Assembly: GCA_946803715.1 (NCBI GenBank)
Contig: CAMPET010000230.1
Location: 34,312-87,514 of the forward strand
Direction: 5' to 3'
DNA: 53,203 bases
Source of the DNA: Beroe ovata
Lineage: Eukaryota > Ctenophora > Nuda > Beroida > Beroidae
In this document: positions 44,475 to 53,203 of the stretch, piece after piece
How the letters are laid out: each line of letters begins with the position of its first letter
Position numbering within the stretch: the stretch's first letter is position 1
Position numbers and translations under genes: made by a program
Notes under the pieces: model-generated
What the model was told of the DNA's origin: nothing
What the model saw: the letters and a program-made list of their open reading frames with translations, nothing else
Database searches by the model: none

Positions 44475-47400
44475 ATGAAATTTCAGATTACTAGACCCAA
44501 GGAAAGTTCAGACGAATTCCTTGATAAGTGGTATGTCAGGGCTTTTGCACTTGTTTTTACTCCTCTTTATGGATTTCTGAAGCTGTATGACATGTATCGG
44601 TTTGTCATGAAAACCCTGATGCTGGCATTGGCTGGATTTCTTGACTTCTTTATCTTTTTTGTAAGTTCAAGTAAGGTTGGAGTCTATAGGTTTTGAAAAA
44701 ATGATTCTATATATGGAGCTTATTAGTCGCTTCTCTCTTTATGAGTGAGTGGTATGGGCACAGGACTTTGGATCGAGAGATCACGAGTTTAGATCCCTGC
44801 CACCGCACTACTCAGCTAAAGGCGAGAGATTTAACTTAAGCCTATGCGCATCAACATTCACTTAGTCGAGCGTGCAGGAAACTGTGTGTGAGGGTTAAAT
44901 GAGGAGCTGTCCACTGCAGGGAAGTCATTGGGTGTACACTGTACTGCTGTTGGAATAGAAGTAAAATTCTACTATATATTTTTTATAAGTAAAAAAGGTA
45001 TTATCCAGGTTTTATTTGGGTGGTTCTGGAACACACGCCTTCTTGATATGGTGAAGAAGGTACGATTCATGAAGTATACTATCAAGAAAAAGTGGCACTA
45101 TCATTTACTAAATGCTTTATCAGCTTATCTGCAGGTTTGCATTATTCAGTTTTAAATGACGTCATAGCTCAATTCAATTGACTTTGTCTTACTGTTTTCA
45201 ATGTTCATTGTTAAATCATCTGAAGTACGTCATAGCTCTGATAAAATTGAGCCTTCATGAATATTACCTGTAACTCCATAGGTTGAATTGATGGTTTCAA
45301 TAATCCCAGCACCGTCACACTACACTATGCACATCAAAATTATATGCGGTGCAATCACATCAATCATGGGTAAAAACTCATATTCGCTAGTATCTTCATT
45401 CTTCACTCAGGAGTTAGGAGATTTCAATCATTTGAACTCACGGGATTTCAATAATACTTGCTGATGTTTTCCTTTAATTTGAAATTTTTCAGTGTTAATC
45501 AGTATCAAAAGTCCAAAGATGCACTGTTTCTGCATCTTGATCATTCCCACCTTGCTTTCACGATATGGGAGACGTTTCCTGATAGTTTTCTTAATAGCAG
45601 CTGTGATGAATGGCCCTATCAAGAATATGCATAAAAATACAGGTTCCTAGTATTAGTATTCTTTCTCACAATCAAAACCAGATATGGATCATTATAATGA
45701 AATAAAGCATTATTCTTGTAGAGTGTTTCCTTCCAACCGAAAGACTAATAAAGGAAGAATTACGAATTGTTAATTTCCCAGGCTTGTTGACATCTGAAAT
45801 GAGTTGCATAGCAGGGGAAGCTAAGAATACTAGCGACGTGTTGGTTGAAAATGTGAAACAACGCTACCAGAAACTACATGACCGGGTCATGAAGATGAAG
45901 AATGAAACTGAGGCCAGGATGAAAAGAGTATCCGATAAACTTGCCGTGGCCCGAGAATATGTTGATAACAAGCACGCTTACCTGCTGAGACTTATCCGGA
46001 AAATCAATGAGTTTACTGTGAAGTGCTCCTCCCTTATGGATACTTTGCACGGCAAATGTGTCGGTGCTTTCAAATGTTCATTCAAGAAGCGATCAGCTGA
46101 TCAGATAACAGATCATTCAAGACTGTACGGCGATATTACAAATCTTTCCATGACCGAGTATGGAAATGAGACATACCAGAGTTCCTGTCTCTCAAATGAA
46201 GAACTGTCAGTTGTAGAACAGCAGGACTTAACCTTACTTCCGAAACTAGCCGTATATCCAAATATTACCGATGAAACCAGTCCTGTTTTGCATAACATTT
46301 ATTTCGACAAAGCAGCTTATCACAACCATCCTCCCGAGGATACATTGCATACCGGGAAAGTTTTCCGTGTTCGTAAGAGGTCTATCATCGGGAAGATAGC
46401 TTGCTTCTTCAAGAAAATCTTGGGCAAGATAATGAAACCGATGTGTGACCTCATATTCTATGCCACACGCTACCTCTGCCGACTGCCCAAGCTTCTCGGT
46501 CACTTCATTACCAGTATCGTGCTGAAGAACTTCTCCTTCATTGAGGGCAGCATCAAGCAGAACATGTGGATTGAAGTGAAGTCTGATCTGGTGTTTGAAA
46601 GGAGGGTAGTGGAGGTGAGGGGCGGTGAAACTGCAATGGTGGAGTTCGAGGAGAGAGTGAAGGAGCGGTACAAGTTCGCTGCGCTGCCCTTCACCTTGAC
46701 TTTCTTCGAGTGGCTCAAAATCATTGCCCTTATTTTAGTTTATTGGAATGCATACAGTTACATGAGCAAGTATACAAGTGATTCCTCGTTTGACAACATC
46801 TACATTGATGAGAGGGTGAAGTCAGCTGATGCAGTGGCTGAGGAGTCGATATTCCCACTCAGTATCAAGGACCAGGAGAAGTATATTGTGATGGAGGAAA
46901 TGCGACTGACACCTGATGAGGGGTATGCTCACTTTTCTTACCACTTAACCCATGCACCAGCTCTATCATTAGTTATTACCTATTGTTTAGAATGCTGCTT
47001 TTCCATAATAAGCACCACTCTTTCATTCAGGAACATGGCAATCAGGAGCTCAATAAAACCCATGCACCAGCTCTATCATTAGTCATTACCTATTGTTTGC
47101 TGATTTTCCATAATTAGCAGCTCTCTTTCATTCAGGAACATGGCAATCAGGAGTTCAATAAAAGCGGCATGCTATCTGATTTTCACTGTCGCCGTGGAGT
47201 GTTCTAACATGATCCTAGACTTGCTCCTGCAGTTGATGTACATGCATGGCCCTGTCAAATTCCAACATTCCATCAACATGACAGGTGGCATTGAGATACA
47301 CTCATACTATTAACACTGTCACGTGTCAACATTATGTGCTTGTCAACAAGAAGATGAGTTGCGCTTGTTCTGTGTTTCCAGAAAGGGATCTTTTGGTAAC

Positions 47401-48511
47401 TTTGATGATAAATAGTATAGGAAATAGTATAAGACGTGTAGTGTTGTAACGAACATTTTACAGTAAAATGTTTGTTACAACACTACTCGTCCTATTTCTC
47501 ATCAAAGTTATGCGTTTCCGAGCTACTCTTGCGGGATCTCATCTTTTTTAATAACGTTGCTCATGTTTCAGAGGTTGTGTTTGAGGGTGACTCAGCGAAC
47601 AGTACCACTACAGTTAACCTGGAGTTCGACTCCGCCCCATGCTTCCTAGAGCCGGACAAGATAGACTACTACGCGGTCACATTCCGCATCATGATAGCTC
47701 TGTCTATTGTTCTGTTATCTGTAGTCCAGGTCTTTTTCCTGAGGATAAGGCACTGCGTGTGTGACGGGTATGTCTCAGCTCCTTGGATTGAACCGATTTG
47801 GGGAATAGTTGCCATCTTTACCATTGTCTAACGTACCCCTCCCTTCTCCAGCTTTTTCCGCAGTCAGCGGATTCGAAGGGTACAGTTTCTCCATGCTAAG
47901 ATCCTCAGCGCTAGGAAGAGCACATGGAAACACGCCGGAGAGAAATTGTTCAGTCACATATCCGAGAATAACCGATTGCTGAAACTCTTCCCCTGGTTGA
48001 GAAAACCTTCCTGTGCCCTCTGTCGCAGAGAAGAGTACCTGGAGAAGTGAGTGTGTCGAGTGTCGATGCAGCAGTATACCGCAACAATAACGCAACAATA
48101 GCACAACAATAGCACAACAATCACACAGCAAAAACACAACAATAACGCGGTAATAAGGCAACAATATGACAACAATAAGAAAATGACGTGGCATAACGCA
48201 ACACGTCGTTTGCGGGCATGAACAAAATTGTTGTCATATTGTTGATTTATTGTTGATTTATTGTTGCGTTATTGTTGCCAAGTGGTTGTAGATTGCAAAT
48301 TTTCGTATAGTAATAAGTGGAATGAGTAGCAGGTGATTGACACCACAGTCCACAATATACGATTCACACCTCTCCATATCTCTCTGTCAGGTGTGATGAT
48401 TGTAACACAGTGTACTGTGTGGTGTGCTTGAAGAACATGGCAGATGATTGCAAAGTGTGTGCCAACATCAAATTCCAGCGTCGCTCGCAGACTTTTGACA
48501 ACCTTGATTGA
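44475..48511 (+). CDS. DC-STAMP-family membrane protein with RING-like tail (DCST1/DCST2-like)
   Basis: Nine exons, phases consistent: 44475-44660, 45009-45134, 45282-45369, 45493-45642, 45782-46922, 47136-47284, 47572-47767, 47852-48046, 48391-48511; 783 aa. An in-frame upstream ATG lies at 44409. Several membrane segments, including the family-typical CFCILIIPTLLSRYGRR ... MNGPIKN block (exon 4), a long extracellular region with many Lys and some Cys, FEWLKIIALILVYW, a helical DC-STAMP segment (ECSNMILDLLLQLMYMHGPV) and a last TM (IALSIVLLSVVQVFFL). The tail has C-x2-C-x8-C-x2-C-x4-C-x2-C-x7-C-x2-C (CALC, CDDC, CVVC, CKVC), as in DCST1/2, sneaky and SPE-42. Those relatives act in sperm at fertilization; DCST1 is also reported as an E3 ligase. 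Which paralogue this is cannot be told by eye. Confidence 0.88.
44725..44935 (+). mobile_element. tRNA-derived SINE-like element in DCST intron 1
   Basis: The block gtggtatgggcacaggactt followed by gatcacgagtttagatccct resembles tRNA D-loop/A-box and T-loop/B-box spacing, with a short body downstream. No acceptor-stem pairing, so not a functional tRNA. Moderate support only. Confidence 0.4.
46947..47165 (+). repeat. 110-bp tandem duplication covering intron 5 end and exon 6 start of the DCST gene
   Basis: Two direct copies (about 46947-47056 and 47057-47165) each carry the same tract ending tttcattcag followed by gaacatggcaatcaggag. The first copy gives a decoy acceptor at 47030 whose use leads to a stop within 17 codons; the second gives the working acceptor before 47136. 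Confidence 0.9.
48075..48285. repeat. AACAATA-rich inverted repeat in DCST intron 8
   Basis: Left side rich in caacaata units, right side in tattgttg units, with arms such as gcaacaatatgacaacaata facing ttgttgtcatattgttg. It could fold into a long hairpin in the intron. Confidence 0.7.
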
Positions 48512-48992
48512 AATCTGTATAAGTGTTCAATTTTTAATCCACATTCCTATCACAAGCCTGATTCCTCACTCCATTATGGATTTTCCTACTGCGTGATATA
48601 CGATGTAATATTGCATTAACACAAGCTGGACGAATGGAGTAGGAAACCATTTCATTGCTACCAGCAAGAAGGAAATAAGGAATGAATGATATGGGAAAAC
48701 TGAACTGCTAAATGTCGAACACATGGCTTTGATATAGGCTTTGTGCAGCACATATCATAATCATTGTTCTCAGAATTGAGATTTAAATTTGGTGATTAAT
48801 AACGGTAATGATGTGATAGTGTTGGCAATCGAGAAAGATTGTTTTTGATAAGAGTTGTAATGATATAGATTTAATAGTTTTCAACACTGGGGTATAAGAC
48901 GCTAGGTCGGCGGACGCTAGGTCGGCGGACGGTAGGTAAAGATGTTAACACATTTGATAACCCCACCACTATAATGATAGGCAGGTATCACC
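48512..48992. other. Spacer between the DCST gene and the small gene
   Basis: AT-rich; near 48899-48935 a ~16-bp unit (gctaggtcggcggac) is repeated two to three times just upstream of the next gene. No gene. Confidence 0.45.
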
Positions 48993-50242
48993 ATGTCTTT
49001 CTTCAATCTCACATACATGGGTTATGACAACACTGTCGCTCAGAGTTTAGAACAACAAACACCCACCCCTGCTGACGGGTCGCACGTCAAGTTCACCGCC
49101 ATGAAGACAAAACACTCTCGCAATGAACTAGGTAAGTGGGTGGTGCTGCAATGGTACGGCACTAGTCACTGCAATGGTACTGCACTATAGTCACTGCAAT
49201 GGTGCAGTACTATTAGTCAATGCAATGGTACTGCACTATAGTCACTACAATGGTACTGCACTTAAGTCACTGCTCTAGTCACTGCAATGGTACTGCACTT
49301 TAGTCACTGCAATGGTACTGCACTTTAGTCACTGCTCTAGGTACTGCACCAGTCAGTAGTCGCTGCTCCTATTGCTTGTTATTACTGCCACAAATATAAA
49401 GGGTAAAATATTTGTAACTGGCACTATAGTTTAACCACTCAGTGTATTGATGACACTATACCCCTCAGGTCCCATTGATCTGCACAGGAACCCGGTGGCC
49501 ACCTCACAGGACTATGGCTGGTGGCAGAAAGACAGCAAGACGCCACCAGAGTGGGCTAAGTCCATCAGATGTGCCCATGTGAACAGTGAAATGACAAGGT
49601 AGTATAGCTCAGTGCAGTGAATGGATAAAATCATTGCAGTGAATGAATGAATCCTACAGTTCGCACCATTGATGGAAATAAACGAATAGAACAGAAACAT
49701 AACTCGTAATAACTTGAACTTGAACTGACTATAGCATGAACTGACTATCAAGAGTGGAGATATAGGGCTTGGGGAATGGGGAATCGTAACCACATGGGCG
49801 TGTAACAGCGTAAGCGGCCATCGTTTAATGTGTTGAGAAGTTTCCCAAACACAATAGAGATAAAATGGTATTGGGAGTTAGCAAGTAGTTTCTCGAAACT
49901 CAGGGCTCAGGGGTCAGGGGACCTAATGGTGCCGTGGGGCAGAATGACAATAGCTGGATTAATGATTATATGTTGGAAAGGGATCTATCCCATGGATATC
50001 ACGACTTTAGCTGGAGGCTACGAATACATTAACACCAACTAGACACTATGACTTCTATTTCATATTTTTCATTTTATGTTTTTTGAAGATGCTATGAAGA
50101 TTGAAGCCCCCTATAAAATCAGTTTCGCTCTTTTAACCATAGAATCAAGTTCATAACTTACCGTTTTTATAACACTTGACCACAATTCTTCAGGTTTGTT
50201 GATGATATGTCGAAGACAAACAAGGATTTTAAACTATTTTAG
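48993..50242 (+). CDS. Small three-exon gene, possibly an axonemal/sperm microtubule protein
   Basis: Exons 48993-49131, 49469-49598 and 50194-50242 join in phase to a 105-aa basic protein. It starts MSFFNLTYMGYDNTVAQSLE, has SQDYGWWQKDSKTPPEWAKS in the middle and ends FVDDMSKTNKDFKLF. The look (short, no domain, aromatic/proline motifs, MxFFxLTxxGY opening) reminds me of small ciliary or sperm microtubule-inner proteins, but I cannot name a family with confidence. An AATAAA lies near 50435. Exons 2 and 3 each have a second copy downstream (52317-52436 region and 51395-51445), which supports both being real, conserved exons; exon 1 has no second copy in view. Confidence 0.7.
49150..49345. repeat. 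~24-bp minisatellite in intron 1 of the small gene
   Basis: Copies of tcactgcaatggtactgcac with variable spacers. A second array of the same unit lies at 52073-52190. Confidence 0.85.
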
Positions 50243-51049
50243 CACTGTTTACTGACTGCACAGCAGGATTGCGATGCAAGATGCACATTACCATCAACAT
50301 GCATTACTATCAACATGCATCTACCAACTAGCGATTCAATAACAGCAGTACTGATGTCTGTATTTCCTACTTACTTCTTAGTTAAGAGATCACATTGTTA
50401 TCATAGGTGAAATTGTTTTGTACTGGTAAATCTTAATAAACCGATAATACGACTTGCAGCTTCGTTTTCTACCCTCCCTTAGACTTGGAGAAAATGCGAG
50501 TAGGTATTCATTAACACTATTATTTGCTAATAAGTGTCGCTAAATATGATCTAAAACATTAATGTAACTAAGCACACTGTTTAGTTCATGATTTTGTTCA
50601 TATTTTATGAGGTTTGTGTCTGGGTTTATCATAAAACCTTACTTATCACAACATATTTCTATTCATTCATTACTATCGTCTAAGTAATCTCTGTGAATTA
50701 ACAAAGTGTTAATCTCTGTTACGAATCTCTGTTATTAAAGTGTAGACTGTAGCATTAGTTGATAAATGAACCTCAATCTAAACGATTTTAGCTAGAAAGC
50801 AGTAAGCTAAGCTGTTATTTATCAAATCCTATCATTTGTATATGAATTTTGATATCAGTAATAAATATATTCCACCGAGACAACCCATTTCTTTGTTATG
50901 TTTGAGTTTTCAAAATTCATTTTTCAGTACTTCATGTAACGCGCGATACCATTTCGAATTATTGTGTAGCAATTTTCATTGCTCGCACTTAGTTTAACGT
51001 AAAAGCACCCGCGCGCGAGACAAAATTAAAGTTGAGTCAATTTCAATTN
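50243..51049. other. 3' flank of the small gene
   Basis: Non-coding. 50243-50880 matches 51445-52071 with small indels. 50881-51049 is unique and ends at the N at 51050. Confidence 0.6.
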
Positions 51050-51050
51050 G

Positions 51051-51087
51051 GACGTCTACTTTTGTCCACTTTTTTTGACACACCCTG
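51051..51087 (-). mobile_element. Right end of a mariner/Tc1-like element
   Basis: Reads inwards as cagggtgtgtcaaaaaaagt then ggacaaaagtagacgtcc, the inverted counterpart of the sequence at 52905. It is followed by TA (51088-51089), the target dinucleotide of this superfamily. The rest is cut by the N at 51050. Confidence 0.8.
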
Positions 51088-51164
51088 TAGATAGTAGATT
51101 ATCTCGCCACGTCCAGTGAGACGCGTGGCCAAGGAGGAAAATATTCGTTTCTAGGTGGGATCTA

Positions 51165-52071
51165 GTCCATGGGTATCACGAGTCGCGTGATACCACAAAT
51201 ACATAAATACCAACTAGACACTATAACTAGTTCCTATGACTTTTATTTCATGTTTTTCATTTCATGTTTTTGATTTTTGAAGATTCTATAGATCCCCCTT
51301 AAACCTATAAAGTCAGTTGAATATTATTTCTCTTTCGACCATAGAATCAAATTCATAACTTACCGTTTTTATAACACTTGACCACAATTCTTCAGGTTTG
51401 TTGATGATATGTCGAAGACAAACAAGGATTTTAAACTATTTTAGCACAGTTTACTGACTGCACAGCAGGATTGTGATGCAAGAATCAAGATGCACATTAC
51501 TATCAACATGCATCTACCAACTAGCGATTCAATAACAAGAGTACTGATGTGTGTATTTCCTACTTACTTCTTAGTTAAGAGATCAGATTGTTATCATAGG
51601 CGAAATTGCTTTGTACTGGTAAATCTTAATAAACCGATAATACGACTTGCACTTTCGTTTTCTACCCAGGGATATTTTCCTTAAACTTGGAAAATAAACG
51701 TGTAGGTATTATTTGCTTATAAGTGTCCCTAAACATTAATTCCTATTTCAATGTAACTAACAGGCTCATGATTTTGTTTATATATTATGATGTTTGTGTC
51801 TGGGTTTATCATAAAACCTTACTTATCACAATATATTTCTATTCATTCATTACTATCGTCTAAGTAATCTCTGTGAATTAGCAAAGTGTTGATCTCTACG
51901 AATCTCTGTTATTAAAGTGTAGACTGTAGCATTAGTTGATAAATGAACCTCGATTTAAACTGAACCTCGACCTAAACGATTTTAGCTAGAAAGCAGTAAG
52001 CTGAGCTGTTATTTATCAAATCCTATCATTTGTATATGAATTTTGATATCAGTAATAAATATATTCCACCG
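51165..52071 (+). repeat. Second version of the small-gene 3' part (exon 3 and flank)
   Basis: Corresponds to about 49980-50880, including an intact copy of exon 3 (acceptor ttcttcag then exon at 51395, stop preserved). It ends exactly at the N at 52072. Confidence 0.85.
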
Positions 52072-52072
52072 N

Positions 52073-52796
52073 CAATGGTACTGCACTATAGTCACTGCAA
52101 TGGTACTGCACTTTAGTCACTGCAATGGTACTGCACTATAGTTACTGTTTTAGGTACTGTACTAGTCACTGCTCTAGGTACTGCACCAGTCAGTAGTCGC
52201 TGCTCTTATTGTTATCTTACTGGCGCGAATATTAAGGAGCCAATACTTGTTATCGGCACTATAGTTGAGCCACTATGTGTATTGATGACACTAATGCCCC
52301 TCAGGTCCCATTGATCTGCACAGGAACCCGGTGGCCACCTCACAGGACTATGGCTGGTGGCAGAAAGACAGCAAGACGCCACCAGAGTGGGCTAAGTCCA
52401 TCAGATGTGCCCATGTGAACAGTGAAATGACAAGGTATAGTAGCTCAGTGCAGTGAATGGATAAAATCATTGCAGTGAATGAATGAATCTTACAGTTCGC
52501 AACATTGATATGATGGAAATAAGCGAATAGAGCAGCAACTTAACTCGTTATAACTTGAACTTGACTAGCATGAACTGACTATCTAGAGTGGAGATATAGG
52601 GCTTGGGGAATGGGGAATCGTAACCACATGGGCGTGTAACAGCGTAAGGGCCAAGGGGCCATTGTTTAATGTGATGAGAAGTTTCCCAAACACAATAGAG
52701 GTAAAGTGGTATTGGGAGTTAGCAAGTAGTTTCTCGAAACTCAGGGCTCAGGGGCCAGGGGACCTAATGGTGCCGTGGGGCAGAATGACAATAGCT
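52073..52796 (+). repeat. Second version of the small-gene exon 2 region
   Basis: Corresponds to about 49190-49960: minisatellite, acceptor ccctcag, exon 2 with identical coding sequence (about 52307-52436), then intron 2. It diverges from the first version at about 52796. Confidence 0.85.
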
Positions 52797-52904
52797 GATT
52801 GGATGTTTAGTTGTAACATTACTTTACGGAGTCTGGTACCTTACAGTGGTAACGAGGCTCTATTATTCTTACCTAAGTCCTAAGTGTCAGTATAGTAAAT
52901 AGTA

Positions 52905-53203
52905 CAGGGTGTGTCAAAAAAAAGTGGACAAAGCAAAAGTAGACGTCCATATCTCAGCTTCTGTTTGGAGTTTCCGGATGAAATTTGGAGGTGTGGTAGG
53001 TATCGGTTATAAGTTTTTGCAAAAAAAATTTCAAGTCCCTAACTCGAAGAATGTGGCTTTTCCGTTTCTGAGCCTCAAAAACGTTCGCTCTCAACGGGGT
53101 CGTGGAGGCCTAATATTGCCCGTAATATCCTGAAAAGTTCATCGAGTTTGCTCAAAAAACGGCAGAGATATACGCATTTATGTAACACAAAATAGCGAAA
53201 AAA
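52905..53203 (+). mobile_element. Left end of a mariner/Tc1-like element, running off the window
   Basis: After TA (52903-52904) comes the terminal repeat cagggtgtgtcaaaaaaaag continuing to tggacaaag.aaaagtagacgtcc, matching the inverted end at 51051-51087. About 260 further bases are inside the element; no transposase motif is visible in them. Confidence 0.8.

Noticed and set aside
44735-44810. Functional tRNA gene
   Set aside because: A- and B-box-like blocks but no acceptor or anticodon stem pairing; better explained as a SINE head.
51165-52796. True tandem paralogue of the small gene
   Set aside because: Pieces are in reversed order, bounded by Ns, lack exon 1, and fit an alternative allele interrupted by a mariner element.

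Overview
This is nuclear DNA of an animal, most likely an early-branching (non-bilaterian) one. Four genes are split into many exons by short GT-AG introns. The gene content is metazoan: DSTYK, an ionotropic glutamate receptor, a polybromo protein, a DC-STAMP-family fertilization-type protein and TBCEL. Non-LTR retrotransposons, Helitron-like and mariner-like repeats, TTAGGG-type repeats and CA/GT microsatellites are also present. I cannot place the phylum without a search. Eight runs of N (one of nine bases, seven single bases) mark assembly joins, and several coincide with duplicated sequence.

Layout. 1-200: 23-bp minisatellite. 1040-2185 (+): intronless secreted protein with only the N-terminal part of a prolyl 4-hydroxylase alpha subunit. 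2306-7737 (-): DSTYK, 16 exons reconstructed, open at the kinase C-lobe. 8093-9487 (-): PWP1. 9725-10894 (-): CLCC1-like. 10951-11569 (-): two head-to-tail Helitron-like elements. 12010-14178 (-): a Tudor/ARM/Schlafen protein. 14570-16112 (-): two tandem 5'-truncated LINE copies. 16984-17338: two palindromic MITE-like elements. 18740-23332 (+): single-exon polybromo with an unexpected C2H2 tail. 23670-26148 (+): TBCEL, 8 exons. 26359-34317: no supportable gene, only microsatellites, hairpins and an unmerged contig overlap. 34318-37571 (+): iGluR extracellular half, 12 exons, stopping just before the first membrane segment. 38084-43020: LINE remnants with interstitial telomere-like repeats. 43883-44162: another Helitron-like copy. 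44475-48511 (+): DCST1/2-like gene, 9 exons, C-terminal RING-like domain. 48993-50242 (+): small three-exon gene, perhaps axonemal. 51051-53203: a second, rearranged version of that locus carrying mariner ends.

How the genes fit together. They do not form a pathway operon. Two themes stand out. First, several proteins have architectures that look ancestral or fused: DSTYK keeps GTP-binding motifs that vertebrate DSTYK has lost, polybromo carries ARID2-like zinc fingers, and one polypeptide joins a Tudor domain to a Schlafen AlbA domain, a pairing that suggests small-RNA processing. Second, five neighbouring genes are intronless while the others are finely split.

Exon joins were made by hand from splice sites, reading phase and remembered family sequences. 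No database search was run.
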